DNA of 64,000 bases from an uncultured Curtobacterium sp. (lineage in GTDB: Bacteria > Actinomycetota > Actinomycetes > Actinomycetales > Microbacteriaceae), in the NCBI GenBank assembly GCA_913778205.1, contig CAJYUW010000056.1, positions 25,286-89,285 on the forward strand, in the 5' to 3' direction. The notes beneath the pieces were generated by a model that saw nothing but the letters and a program-made list of their open reading frames with translations, was not told where the DNA came from and did not search any database. Positions 7,643 to 16,910 of this stretch are shown here, one piece after another. A program made the position numbers and the translations under genes. The number at the start of each line of letters is the position of its first letter. Position 1 is the first letter of the stretch.

Positions 7643-9736
7643 ATGACGACGCCGTTCTCCGACCTCGACCAGTTCACCGCCCTCCCGAGGGTCGACGGCA
7701 TCGCGGTCGCTCCGGACGGCTCGCAGGTGTTCCTCACCGTCAGCGTGCTCGACGAGGAGCGCACCGGGTACCGCCGCTCCCTGTGGAGCGTCCCGGCCGA
7801 CGGCTCCGGCACGCCGGTCCGGCTGACCCGATCGGCGAAGGGTGAGGGCGGCGTCGCGGTCACGCGCACCGGCGACGTGCTGTTCGTGTCCGGTCGGCCG
7901 GACGAGTCCGGTTCCGACGAAGCGCCGCAGCTCTGGCTGCTCCCGGCTGCCGGTGGCGAGGCCCGTCCGGTCACGGCCCTCCCGGGAGGCGCGGGTGGCG
8001 TCCTCGCGACGGCCGCCGGCGCCGACGTGGTCGCACTCACGGCGTCGCTGCTCCCGGGCGCGGAGGCCGCGAGCGACGCTCCCGCGGGGTTCATCGCAGC
8101 CGACGGGGCGCTGCGCAAGCGACGGAAGGACCAGCAGGTCGGAGCGATCCTGCACGAGACCTACCCGGTGCGCTTCTGGGACCACGACCTCGGCCCGGAC
8201 GAGCCGCACGTGCTCGCGCTCGACCTCGGAGACCTGCGGGAGCGGGACGAGTCCGACCGTCCGGCACCCGGCGACGATGCGCCCGACTACCCGGCACACC
8301 TGCCGCTCCCGGTCGACCTCACTCCCTCCCCGGCGCGCACCCTCGACCACGTCGACGGGGTGCTGTCAGCCGACGGCCGGATCCTCGTCGCGTCCGTCGG
8401 CGTGCAGGAGGCCCGGGGCTTCCGCTCCGCGCTCGTCACGATCGACGTGGCGAGCGGTGCGCGCACGGTCGTCCTCGACGAGCCCGGCGCCGACCACGAG
8501 ATGCCGCGGGTCAGCCACGACGGGCGGAGCATCGCCTGGGTCCGGACGGCGCGTTCGACGCCCGCGGGCGCCCACGAACAGGAGCTCTGGACGACGACGA
8601 TCACGGCCGACGGCTCCGTCGACGTCACGAACGCACGCCGGATCGCGGCCGACTGGGACCGCTGGCCGAGCGAGCTCGTGTTCGCGCACGGCGACGATGC
8701 CCTCCTCGTGATCGCCGACCAGGACGGTCGGGCACCGGTGTTCCGGGTCCCGCTCGACGGCGGCGCCGTCGAGCAGCTCACCCACGACGACTGGGCGTAC
8801 TCGAGCCTCCGCGTGGCGGACGCGACCGGTGAGGTCGTCGCGCTCCGGGCCTCCTGGCAGGCGCCGTTGCACCCCGTCCGGATCGCCGCCGACGGTCGGG
8901 TGACCCCGCTCGCGACCCCGGCGCCGCTCCCGGACGTGCCCAGCACGATCGAGGACGTCGAGGCGACCGCGGCCGACGGGGCCCGGGTCCGGGGGTGGCT
9001 GGTGCTGCCGGAGGGTGACGGACCGCACCCGCTGCTGCTCTGGATCCACGGCGGTCCGCTGAACTCGTGGAACCAGTGGTCGTGGCGGTGGAGTCCGCAG
9101 CTCATGGCGGCTCGCGGGTACGCGGTGCTCCTGCCGGACCCGGCCCTGTCGACCGGGTACGGGCTCGACTTCGTCAACCGCGGCTGGAACGCGTGGGGAC
9201 AGGCGCCGTACACCGACCTCATGGCGATCACGGACGCCGTGGTGGCGCGCGGGGACATCGACGAGACCCGGACCGCGGCGATGGGCGGGTCCTTCGGCGG
9301 GTACATGGCCAACTGGGTCGCCGGGCACACCGACCGCTTCCGGGCGATCGTCACGCACGCGAGCCTCTGGGCGCTCGAGCAGTTCAACGGGACGACCGAC
9401 ATGTCGCAGTACTGGCAGTCGATCTTCGACGCCGAGGGCATGCGTGCGAACGACCCGCACCGCTTCGTGGCCGACATCACGTCCCCGATGCTCGTCATCC
9501 ACGGGGACCGTGACCACCGCGTGCCGATCGGCGAGGGGCTGCGGCTGTGGTCCGAGCTCGCGGAGCACCACGCCGCCGAGGACGGGACGATGCCGCACCG
9601 CTTCCTGTACTTCCCGGACGAGAACCACTGGGTGCTGAAGCCGCAGCACGCGAAGGTCTGGTACGAGACGGTGTTCGCGTTCCTCGGGCAGCACGTGCTC
9701 GGTGCGGAGTGGGAGCGTCCCGAGCTCCTCGGCTGA
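7643..9736 (+). CDS. S9-family prolyl oligopeptidase / acylaminoacyl-peptidase
   Basis: A 697-residue protein with an N-terminal beta-propeller (about residues 1-420, repeated D-rich WD-like blades) and a C-terminal alpha/beta hydrolase domain. The catalytic residues are in MGGSFGGYM (Ser550), GDRDHRVP (Asp624) and DENHWV (His662). It releases peptides or N-acyl amino acids from short peptides in the cytoplasm. Length and domain order match the acylaminoacyl-peptidase branch. It follows the patatin gene and ends before a convergent acyl-CoA dehydrogenase. Confidence 0.92.
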   Translation: MTTPFSDLDQFTALPRVDGIAVAPDGSQVFLTVSVLDEERTGYRRSLWSVPADGSGTPVRLTRSAKGEGGVAVTRTGDVLFVSGRPDESGSDEAPQLWLLPAAGGEARPVTALPGGAGGVLATAAGADVVALTASLLPGAEAASDAPAGFIAADGALRKRRKDQQVGAILHETYPVRFWDHDLGPDEPHVLALDLGDLRERDESDRPAPGDDAPDYPAHLPLPVDLTPSPARTLDHVDGVLSADGRILVASVGVQEARGFRSALVTIDVASGARTVVLDEPGADHEMPRVSHDGRSIAWVRTARSTPAGAHEQELWTTTITADGSVDVTNARRIAADWDRWPSELVFAHGDDALLVIADQDGRAPVFRVPLDGGAVEQLTHDDWAYSSLRVADATGEVVALRASWQAPLHPVRIAADGRVTPLATPAPLPDVPSTIEDVEATAADGARVRGWLVLPEGDGPHPLLLWIHGGPLNSWNQWSWRWSPQLMAARGYAVLLPDPALSTGYGLDFVNRGWNAWGQAPYTDLMAITDAVVARGDIDETRTAAMGGSFGGYMANWVAGHTDRFRAIVTHASLWALEQFNGTTDMSQYWQSIFDAEGMRANDPHRFVADITSPMLVIHGDRDHRVPIGEGLRLWSELAEHHAAEDGTMPHRFLYFPDENHWVLKPQHAKVWYETVFAFLGQHVLGAEWERPELLG

Positions 9737-10089
9737 CGCACCGGGGACCCGGGCGGCGATCAGGGGCACCTCGGGTCCAGCTCGGGCGGCGCTCGGGGCC
9801 GGCCGGGGCCACACTCGGGGACGGCCCGGGTCACACTCGTGCGGCGCTCGGGGCCGGCCCGTGTCATGTCCGGGCCGCTCGCGGGCGGCCCGGATCGTGC
9901 TCAGGCTGCGCTCGGCTCGCCCGTCGCTCCCCGCCCGCACGGACACCCGCACGACGCCCGCACCAGGGAACAACGACGCGGCCGATGTCGTCCGACACCG
10001 GCCGCGTCATCCCGCAGCGACACCCGAAGTCGCACGCGGAACCGGCCAGGGCGAGCGCGGACGCCGCACCCCGGCCGAGCACCAGCCCG
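9737..10089. other. non-coding gap with degenerate GC-rich repeats
   Basis: No credible gene is seen. From about 9780 to 9900 there are degenerate repeats of CTCGGGNCCGGCC and CACACTCG phrases. The only clear structure is the hairpin at 9975-10008. Confidence 0.5.
9975..10008. terminator. hairpin between convergent genes
   Basis: A 16-bp stem (GACGCGGCCGATGTCG against its complement with one mismatch) with a 2-nt loop lies between the convergent S9 peptidase and acyl-CoA dehydrogenase genes. Confidence 0.6.
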
Positions 10090-11283
10090 TCACACGAAGG
10101 CGGCCTGTCCCGTGATCGCCCGCCCCACGATGAGCGTGTTCACCTCGCGCGTCCCCTCGTACGAGTAGATCGCCTCGGCGTCCGCGAAGAACCGCGCGAC
10201 GCCCTTCTGCAGCACGATGCCGTTGCCGCCCTGCACCTCGCGGCACCAGCCGACGGTCTCGCGCATCTTCGCGGTCGCGAACGCCTTGGCCATCGCGGAG
10301 TGCTCGTCCCCGCCCACGCCGGCGTCCTGCATCGCCGACGCCTGCGTGCACAGCGCGATCGACGCCGTGATGTTCGCGAGCGACTTCACGAGGAGGTCCT
10401 GCACCAACTGGTGCGACGCGATCGGCTTGCCGAACTGGATGCGCTCGCGGGCGTAGTCGAGCGCAGCCTCGTACGCGCCGACCGCGATGCCGATCGCCTG
10501 CCAGGCCACCTCGGTACGCGTGAGGCGGAGCACCTCGGCCGTGGCACGGAACGAGTCCGCGCGCTGCAGTCGCCGCGACTCGGGCACCCGGACGCCGGTC
10601 ATCGTGATGTCGGCGTTCTGCACGCTGCGCAGGGCGATCTTGTCCTCGATCTTCGTGGCGGTGAACCCGGGGGTGTCGGTCGTGACGAGGAAGCCCTTCA
10701 CCTGCTCGTCCGCAACGTCCTTCGCCCAGATGACGACGACGTCGGCGAACGTGGCGTTGCCGATCCAGCGCTTCTCGCCGTCGAGGACCCACTCGTCGCC
10801 CTCGCGCCGTGCGGTGGTCCGGAGGCCGCGCGCCGAGTCGCTGCCGGACAGGGGCTCGGTGAGCCCGAACGCGCCGATGAGCTCGCCGGACGCCATCCGC
10901 GGCAGCCACTCCTGCTGCTGCTCCTCGCTCCCGGCGACGAAGATCGAGTTCATCGCGAGCCCGGACTGCACCCCGATGAACGTCGCCACGCTCGCGTCGA
11001 TCCGGCCGAGCTCGAGCGCCGCCCACCCGCGGTACACGGCCGAGTTCTCGAACTGGCGCACGGCGGGGATGCCCGGGCCGTACATGCCGAGTCCGGCGAG
11101 CGGCGCGATGGTCTGCCGCGGGAACTCCGCACGTGCCCAGTACTCGTCGGCGACGGGGCGCACCTCGGCCTCGAGGTAGGCCCGGAGCCGCCCGAGCGAG
11201 TCACGCTCGCGTTCGGTCAGCCCCTCTTGGAACCGGTAGAAGTCGGACTCGAGGAGCGCAGTGGCGGATGCCGTCGTTGACAT
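10090..11283 (-). CDS. acyl-CoA dehydrogenase (glutaryl-CoA dehydrogenase-like)
   Basis: A 397-residue FAD flavoprotein. It shows the family signature AFGLTEPLSGSD, the FAD-binding loop GEKRWIGNATFADVVVIWAK, and the C-terminal catalytic glutamate in SYEGTREVNTLIVGRAITG, a pattern closest to glutaryl-CoA dehydrogenases. It oxidises an acyl-CoA and passes electrons to an electron-transfer flavoprotein. The ATG at 11283 is preferred to an upstream GTG. It is divergent from a QsdR/TetR-type regulator, with a clear operator between them, so regulation by that protein and by an acyl compound is likely. Confidence 0.88.
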   Translation of the reverse strand: MSTTASATALLESDFYRFQEGLTERERDSLGRLRAYLEAEVRPVADEYWARAEFPRQTIAPLAGLGMYGPGIPAVRQFENSAVYRGWAALELGRIDASVATFIGVQSGLAMNSIFVAGSEEQQQEWLPRMASGELIGAFGLTEPLSGSDSARGLRTTARREGDEWVLDGEKRWIGNATFADVVVIWAKDVADEQVKGFLVTTDTPGFTATKIEDKIALRSVQNADITMTGVRVPESRRLQRADSFRATAEVLRLTRTEVAWQAIGIAVGAYEAALDYARERIQFGKPIASHQLVQDLLVKSLANITASIALCTQASAMQDAGVGGDEHSAMAKAFATAKMRETVGWCREVQGGNGIVLQKGVARFFADAEAIYSYEGTREVNTLIVGRAITGQAAFV

Positions 11284-11294
11284 ACCCACGATCG

Positions 11295-11318
11295 TGCATC
11301 ATTCTCGAAAACGTTGCA
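11295..11318. promoter_or_regulatory. 24-bp imperfect palindrome, likely TetR/QsdR operator
   Basis: TGCA at both ends and nine of twelve symmetric base pairs matching make a 24-bp dyad centred between the divergent starts at 11283 and 11332. Size and position fit a TetR dimer site that would control both genes. Confidence 0.6.
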
Positions 11319-11331
11319 AGGGGAGGTCAGC

Positions 11332-11913
11332 ATGTACACATCGGATTCAGCGCTGCGCGCATTCCGGGAGGCACGCCACACCTTCATCGCCGGCTCGCGG
11401 ATCGACATGGGCACCCTGGCGTCGTCGCTCGGCGTGGACCGGACGTCACTCTTCCGGTGGGTGGGGAACCGCGACCAGCTCCTGTCCGAGATCCTCTGGT
11501 CCCTGGCGGTCCCGACGCTCGACGGCGCTGCCGCCGGAGCCGCGCCGTCCGGTGCCGCGCGCATCGTCGACGTCCTCGACCGCTTCACGGCCGACCTCAT
11601 CCGCGCTCCCTACTTCCGCGCGTTCCTGACCCGCGAACCGGCTCGGGCGCTCCGGCTCCTCACGACGTCGGAGAGCGACGTCCAGAGCCGCTTCGTGTCG
11701 CGCGTCACGTCGATGATCGACGCCGAGCGGTCGTCCGGTGCGTTCGACCCCGCACCGCTGTCGAGCGAGGAGCTGGCACGGCTGCTCGTCCGCATCTCCG
11801 AGTCCTTCACCTACGCCGACCTGATCTCGGGCGAGACGCCGGACGCGGCGCGTGCCCGGGCGACGTTCGAGTACGTCCTCCGTCCCGCCGCCGTCCCGGC
11901 GCCGACCGTCTGA
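11332..11913 (+). CDS. QsdR/TetR-family transcriptional regulator
   Basis: A 193-residue regulator with an N-terminal TetR-type helix-turn-helix (MGTLASSLGVDRTSLFRWVGNRDQLLSEILW); the LFRWVG phrase is characteristic of the QsdR subgroup. The C-terminal ligand domain is helical. The ATG at 11332 has an excellent ribosome binding site (AAGGGGAGG, 5-6 nt away). QsdR of Rhodococcus represses a lactone-degrading enzyme; here the divergent partner is an acyl-CoA dehydrogenase, so a fatty-acyl or lactone-derived ligand is a guess. Confidence 0.85.
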   Translation: MYTSDSALRAFREARHTFIAGSRIDMGTLASSLGVDRTSLFRWVGNRDQLLSEILWSLAVPTLDGAAAGAAPSGAARIVDVLDRFTADLIRAPYFRAFLTREPARALRLLTTSESDVQSRFVSRVTSMIDAERSSGAFDPAPLSSEELARLLVRISESFTYADLISGETPDAARARATFEYVLRPAAVPAPTV

Positions 11914-11931
11914 CGCCCGACGGTGCCGTTG

Positions 11932-12372
11932 TCAGCCCTTCGCTGCCGTGAACTCGAGGTTGATGTCGTCGGGGTCCTGGACGGACAGGATGACGATGCC
12001 GGCGTCCCCGAGGTCCGTCACAGCACCGTGCTCGACGCCCGCGGCGTCCAGTCGCGCCGCAGCGTCGTGGAGGGCCTCGACCGAGCCGACCGTGAAGCTG
12101 ACGTGGTCGAGCCCGACCGTGTCCGGGTCGAACCGCTGTCCGCTCGGCGCGACCGGTCGGAGTCCGAAGAGCTGGTCACCCAGCGGGAAGATGCAGCCGC
12201 CGTAGAGGCGCTCGCGATCCTGCTCGATGCCGGGCTCGTCGGCGTGCGCACTGAAGTCCATCGCCGGGGCGACGCCGAGCAGCTGCTCGTAGAAGGCCTT
12301 GCTCCGGTGGATGTCGGTCACCGTCAGGCGGACGTGCGCGAGCGCGGTGGGGTGGGCGAAGGATTCGGTCAC
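11932..12372 (-). CDS. VOC-family (glyoxalase/bleomycin-resistance fold) protein
   Basis: A 146-residue protein with the paired beta-alpha-beta-beta-beta modules of the vicinal oxygen chelate fold. Candidate metal ligands are His in LAHVRLTVTD, His in GLDHVSFTV and Glu in DINLEFTAA near the C-terminus. The helix DIHRSKAFYEQLLG is the usual VOC first helix. The GTG at 12372 is chosen because GAGGAG lies about 9 nt upstream. The reaction (isomerase, dioxygenase or resistance) cannot be told. Confidence 0.85.
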   Translation of the reverse strand: MTESFAHPTALAHVRLTVTDIHRSKAFYEQLLGVAPAMDFSAHADEPGIEQDRERLYGGCIFPLGDQLFGLRPVAPSGQRFDPDTVGLDHVSFTVGSVEALHDAAARLDAAGVEHGAVTDLGDAGIVILSVQDPDDINLEFTAAKG

Positions 12373-12487
12373 GGCAGGGTGCTCCTCGTGGTGTGTCCGG
12401 CAGCCGACGGTCACCGGTACGCTCCGAGGCAACCCGCGTGGCCTGACGGGCCGCCGTACGGTGCGGTCGCCGGACAACGACCCGGGA

Positions 12488-12643
12488 TCAGCGGAAGCCG
12501 CGGGTCTCCATCAGGTGCTGCGGGATGCCGTGCCCCCGACACCGGTCGCGTCGGCGGACTCCACGCATCACGTCGCGGACGTGGTCGCCGCACCCCGTCC
12601 ACGAGGACTTGCCGCACACCGGGCACTGGACCGACTCGCACAT
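12488..12643 (-). CDS. small CxxC zinc-ribbon-like protein
   Basis: A 51-residue protein beginning MCESVQCPVCGKSSWTGCG. Two CxxC-type cysteine pairs and nearby histidines (GDHV, CRGHGI, QHL) suggest a single metal-binding site. Similar tiny proteins with a conserved CPVCGK-TxxGCG core are widespread in actinobacteria, with unknown function. The ATG at 12643 is taken because the cysteine motif starts immediately after it. Confidence 0.65.
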   Translation of the reverse strand: MCESVQCPVCGKSSWTGCGDHVRDVMRGVRRRDRCRGHGIPQHLMETRGFR

Positions 12644-12826
12644 GCACGCCACGGTACGGACGGCACACTGAGCAGACGGCCGCCACGCTGTACCCGCTCG
12701 ACCCGATGGCGGATTCCGGACTCCCGACCACCACACGACGCAGCACCGGGGTCCGCCACGGACCGGCGGCTCCCCCTCCTTCCCCGGCCCCGGCACCCGC
12801 CGAGCCACCCGACCAATCGGAGACCG

Positions 12827-13255
12827 ATGACCATCGCCGAGTACCCGTTCGTCCGCACCTACCCCACGCGGTGGAACGACAACGACATGTTCGGGCACGT
12901 GAACAACACGATCTACTACTCCGCGATGGACAACGCGGCGACGTACTGGTTCCGCGAGGTCGCCGGACTCGACCCGTTCACGTCGGAGTGGATCGCGGTG
13001 ATCGTGTCGTCGAGTTGCCGCTTCGTCGAGTCGGCGGTCTGGCCGGACGTGATCGAGGTGGGCATGCGGTCGAAGCGGATCGGGACGACGAGCCTCTCGT
13101 GGGAGTTCGGGCTCTTCCGTCAGTCCGACGGCGCGCTGCTCGCGACGGGTGAGTTCGTCCACGTCGTCATCGACCGAGAGGGTGCCCGCCGCCCGACGGC
13201 CGTGCCGCCCGAGCTGCGCGAACTCGTCACGCGCATGATGACCGTGCCGGCCTGA
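12827..13255 (+). CDS. acyl-CoA thioesterase (hot-dog fold, YbgC/4HBT-like)
   Basis: A 142-residue protein with the 4HBT-type motif RWNDNDMFGHVNNTIYYSAMD (the Asp before MFGHVN and the following helix form the active site). Such enzymes hydrolyse acyl-CoA thioesters in the cytoplasm as tetramers. The ATG is preceded by GGAG at about 5 nt. A strong hairpin follows. Confidence 0.9.
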   Translation: MTIAEYPFVRTYPTRWNDNDMFGHVNNTIYYSAMDNAATYWFREVAGLDPFTSEWIAVIVSSSCRFVESAVWPDVIEVGMRSKRIGTTSLSWEFGLFRQSDGALLATGEFVHVVIDREGARRPTAVPPELRELVTRMMTVPA

Positions 13256-13261
13256 CCGACC

Positions 13262-13305
13262 GAAGGCGGCTCGAACCACGGAACCCCCTGGTTCGATCCG
13301 CCTTC
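13262..13305. terminator. 17-bp hairpin between convergent genes
   Basis: The stem GAAGGCGG-C-TCGAACCA pairs with TGGTTCGA-T-CCGCCTTC (one mismatch), 6 nt after the thioesterase stop. It shares the TCGAACCA core with the hairpin at 2083-2142 and lies between the thioesterase and the convergent putA. Confidence 0.75.
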
Positions 13306-13334
13306 AGTTGCGCGAACGCCGCGCGCCGGCGCCG

Positions 13335-16300
13335 CTAGATCAGGCTGTCCGTCAGGTGGTTCGGCGTCCCGAAGCGGTGCGCCGTGATCGACACCGCCTG
13401 CTCGCGGAGGAACGGCAGCACCTCGAGCCGACCGGCCTCGGTGACGGGCTCGGCGTACACCGCCACGTCCGGACGCCCGCCGATCGCCGTGTACAGCGCC
13501 GAGACGTCCCCGCCGATGAGTCGCACGCGCGTGGAAGGCCCCTCGGCGATCCGCGCCGCGAACGCCGCGTCGGTCTCACCGTCTTGGAGCGAGCGAACGA
13601 TCGACAGCGACTGCACCGCAGAGCGCACAGCGGCCGGCAGTGCGCCAGCGGCCGACACGTCGATCGCGGTCCCCGCCCGGAGCGCCGCCGCGACGACCCG
13701 CACGAGCGACTCGACGTCGAGCGCCGAGTCATCGAACGACGAAGCGTCGTCCGAGGCGAGCCGCACGTGCACGCCCGGGTACGGGAGGTAGCGCGCGATG
13801 TTCCGCTCGGCCGTCAGCGCGGAGACGTCGGTCGCGGTCCCGAACAGCGATGTCCAGGCCCGCTCGTCGGACGCGAGCGCGCGGTCGAGCGACTCCGAGG
13901 CGACCCCCGCGGCCCGCATGAACGACGACACGGGCGCGGACACCGACGCACCGGCACGAGCGGGCGTCGGCGACCACGACCCGAGCCCGAGCAGGTAGTT
14001 GAGCCCGCCGGCCTTGGTCCCCGCGCCGACGGCCGACTTCTTCCACCCACCGAACGGCTGGCGCCGCACGATCGCACCCGTGATCCCGCGGTTCACGTAG
14101 AGGTTGCCCGCCTCGATGCGATCGAGCCACGTCCCGATCTCCGCCGGGTCGAGCGAGTGCAGGCCCGAGGTCAGGCCGTAGTCGACCTCGTTCACGATGT
14201 CGATCGCCTCGTCGAGGGTGCGGGCGGTCATGATGCCGAGGACCGGGCCGAAGTACTCGGTGCGGTGGAACGCCGACCCGCGGGCGACGCCGTCGCGGAC
14301 GCCGGGGCTCCAGAGCTTCCCCGAGTCGTCCAGGCGCGCGGGCTGCACGGCCCAGGTCTCCCCCGCGCCGAGCGTCGTCAGGCCGTCGAGCAGCTTGCCC
14401 GCGGCCGGCTCGATGACCGGGCCCATCTGCGTCGTGGGATCGGTCGGGTAGCCCACCGTCAGCGACGACACTGCGTCGACGAGCTGCGACCGGAAGCGCC
14501 GCGAGGTGGCGACCGAACCGACGAGCACGACGAGCGACGCGGCCGAGCACTTCTGCCCGGCGTGCCCGAACGCCGAGGCCACGACGTCCTTGACGGCGAG
14601 GTCGAGGTCAGCTGACGGCGTGACGATGATCGCGTTCTTGCCGGAGGTCTCCGCGAGGAGCGGCAGGTCGGGTCGGAACGACCGGAAGAGTTCGGCGGTC
14701 TCGTAGGCCCCGGTGAGGATCACCCGGTCGACGAGCGGCGACGAGACGAGCTGCTTCCCGAGGTCGCTCTCGGACACCTGCAGGAACGCGAGCACGTCCG
14801 CCGGGGCACCGTGCAGGTCGAGCGCGGTCTCGATGATCGACGCGAGGACGGCGCCCGAGCGCTCGGCCGGCGGCGCGGGCTTGAGCACGACGGCGGAGCC
14901 GGCCGCGAGGGCAGCGAGCGTCGAACCGGCAGGAATGGCGACCGGGAAGTTCCACGGCGGCGCGACGAGCGTCAGGGCCGCGGCCGTGAAGGTCGCTCCG
15001 TCGACGTCGTCGAGTTCGGCTGCGAGCTCGGCGTAGAAGTGTGCGAAGTCGATCGCCTCGGACACCTCGGGGTCTGCCTGGTCGATGGTCTTGCCGGTCT
15101 CGGACGCCATGACCTCGACGAGCGCGGCCCGGTTGGCCTCGAGCGCGTCGCCCACCGCGTGCAGGACGGCCCCGCGGGACGCACCGGACCACGTGGCCCA
15201 CTCGGCGCCCGCGGCGCGGACGCGACCGAGGACGGAGTCGAGCGTCGTGGCGGAGTCGACCCGTGCCTCCTGGACGGCCTTCGTGCCCAGCGTCGACGAC
15301 GCGACGCGCGCGGTGATGTCGGCACCCCACTGCCGGAACTCCGCGACCGACGGGTCGGTGTCCGGAGTGTTCTCGAAGTGCCCGGCCGTGGGACGACCCA
15401 CCGCGGCGTAGCGGTCGGCCACACGGTGCGGTGCCGGAGCGAGGAGGCCCTCCGGCGCGCTGAGGGGCTCGAGGGACGACCGGAAGCGGTCCTCCTCGCG
15501 GGCGAACAGCTCGGGCGACGAGGCGAGCGAGAACACCGCGGACATGAAGTTCTCCTGCGAGGCGCCCTCCTCCAGCCGTCGGATCAGGTACGCGATCGCG
15601 ACGTCGAACTCGCCGGGGTGGACGACGGGCGTGTAGAGGAGGAGGGACCCGACCGTGCGGCGGACGGCCTCGGCCTGCCCCTGCGCCATGCCGAGCAGCA
15701 TCTCGAACTCGATGCCGTCCCGGACGCCCCGCTGCCCGGCGAGCAGCCAGGCGTGCGCGACGTCGAACAGGTTGTGCCCGGCGACGCCGACCCGGACGTT
15801 CTCGATGCGCGACGGCGTCAGCGCCCAGTCGAGCACGCGCTTGTAGTTGGTGTCGGAGTCCTGCTTGGTGTGCCACGTGGCGAGCGGCCACCCGTGGACC
15901 GACGCCTCGACCTGCTCCATCGGCAGGTTGGCGCCCTTGACGAGGCGGACCTTGATGTCGGCACCGCCGCGGGCACGACGTGCGGCGGACCACTCTTGCA
16001 GGTGCTGCATCGCGGCGAGCGCGTCGGGGAGGTAGGCCTGCAGCACGATGCCGGCCTCGAGCGTCAGGAACTCGGGCTCGTCGAGGAGCTTCGTGAAGAC
16101 CGCGATGGTGAGGTCGAGGTCCTTGTACTCCTCCATGTCGAGGTTGATGAACTTGTTCGGGGACGCCGAGGCCGCGCAGCGGAAGAGCGGTCGGAGCTTC
16201 TCGATGATGTCCGCGACGGCGTGGTCGAACGCCCACGGCGAGTGCGGGTGCACGGTCGAGGAGACCTTGATCGACACGTAGTCGACGTCGTCGCGGGCGA

Positions 16301-16829
16301 GGAGCGCCTGCGTGCCCTCGAGGCGACGGGCTGCCTCCTTCTCACCGAGGACGGCCTCGCCGAGCAGGTTCACGTTCAGCCGGACGCCGTCCCGCTTGAT
16401 CTTCGCGATCGCCGGGCCGAGCTTGGCGTCGGTGGCGTCCACGATGAGGTGTCCGACCATGTTCCGCAGGACACGCCGGGCGATCGGGACGACGACGCCG
16501 GGCAGCAGCGGAGCGGTCACGCCCCCGAGGCGCACGAGGCCGCGGAGGGCCGCGGGCAGGAACCCCGGGGCGTTCGGGGCGATGGCCCGGAGCTTGCGCG
16601 CGGCGACGCCGAGGTCCTCCGGGCGGACGACGCCGTCCACGAACCCGACGGCGAAGTCGAGTCCTGCCGGGTCGGCCAGGACACCCGCGAGCTGCTTCGC
16701 GGAGCCGTCGACCGGGTGGGTCTCGGCCTCGGCGAGCCACTGCCGCACGAGCGCGACGGACTGGTCGGCGAGGTCGCCGGGTCCGGTGGGCTGGGAGGCG
16801 GCAGCGGGTTGCTCGTGCACGGTCGTCAT
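13335..16829 (-). CDS. putA: bifunctional proline dehydrogenase / glutamate-semialdehyde dehydrogenase
   Basis: A 1164-residue PutA. The N-terminal half is a FAD proline dehydrogenase barrel (DDVDYVSIKVSSTVH, VRLVKGANLPMEQ, YTPVVHPGEFDVAIAYLIRRLEEG). The C-terminal half is an aldehyde dehydrogenase with catalytic Cys in FGHAGQKCSAASLV and NAD-site residues in TLVAPPWNFPVAIPAG. It converts proline to glutamate in two steps. It lacks a DNA-binding ribbon-helix-helix N-terminus, so control must come from elsewhere; the divergent ArgP-like LysR gene is the obvious candidate. The ATG at 16829 fits the family N-terminus. Confidence 0.95.
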   Translation of the reverse strand: MTTVHEQPAAASQPTGPGDLADQSVALVRQWLAEAETHPVDGSAKQLAGVLADPAGLDFAVGFVDGVVRPEDLGVAARKLRAIAPNAPGFLPAALRGLVRLGGVTAPLLPGVVVPIARRVLRNMVGHLIVDATDAKLGPAIAKIKRDGVRLNVNLLGEAVLGEKEAARRLEGTQALLARDDVDYVSIKVSSTVHPHSPWAFDHAVADIIEKLRPLFRCAASASPNKFINLDMEEYKDLDLTIAVFTKLLDEPEFLTLEAGIVLQAYLPDALAAMQHLQEWSAARRARGGADIKVRLVKGANLPMEQVEASVHGWPLATWHTKQDSDTNYKRVLDWALTPSRIENVRVGVAGHNLFDVAHAWLLAGQRGVRDGIEFEMLLGMAQGQAEAVRRTVGSLLLYTPVVHPGEFDVAIAYLIRRLEEGASQENFMSAVFSLASSPELFAREEDRFRSSLEPLSAPEGLLAPAPHRVADRYAAVGRPTAGHFENTPDTDPSVAEFRQWGADITARVASSTLGTKAVQEARVDSATTLDSVLGRVRAAGAEWATWSGASRGAVLHAVGDALEANRAALVEVMASETGKTIDQADPEVSEAIDFAHFYAELAAELDDVDGATFTAAALTLVAPPWNFPVAIPAGSTLAALAAGSAVVLKPAPPAERSGAVLASIIETALDLHGAPADVLAFLQVSESDLGKQLVSSPLVDRVILTGAYETAELFRSFRPDLPLLAETSGKNAIIVTPSADLDLAVKDVVASAFGHAGQKCSAASLVVLVGSVATSRRFRSQLVDAVSSLTVGYPTDPTTQMGPVIEPAAGKLLDGLTTLGAGETWAVQPARLDDSGKLWSPGVRDGVARGSAFHRTEYFGPVLGIMTARTLDEAIDIVNEVDYGLTSGLHSLDPAEIGTWLDRIEAGNLYVNRGITGAIVRRQPFGGWKKSAVGAGTKAGGLNYLLGLGSWSPTPARAGASVSAPVSSFMRAAGVASESLDRALASDERAWTSLFGTATDVSALTAERNIARYLPYPGVHVRLASDDASSFDDSALDVESLVRVVAAALRAGTAIDVSAAGALPAAVRSAVQSLSIVRSLQDGETDAAFAARIAEGPSTRVRLIGGDVSALYTAIGGRPDVAVYAEPVTEAGRLEVLPFLREQAVSITAHRFGTPNHLTDSLI

Positions 16830-16867
16830 GGGTTCAGTGTGGAGTCGCGGAAGCATCAGCGGTAGCA

Positions 16868-16910
16868 ACGATTCGTGACGATTACCGTGCAGTTCTTCTA
16901 AACTCAGACC
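16868..16910 (+). promoter_or_regulatory. candidate leaderless promoter of argP-like gene with ACGATT repeats
   Basis: GTGACG (16875-16880), 18 nt, then TAAACT (16899-16904), ends 6 nt before the ATG at 16911, so transcription would begin at or next to the start codon. Two ACGATT copies 10 bp apart (16868 and 16878) overlap the -35 region and could be an autoregulatory site. Confidence 0.5.
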
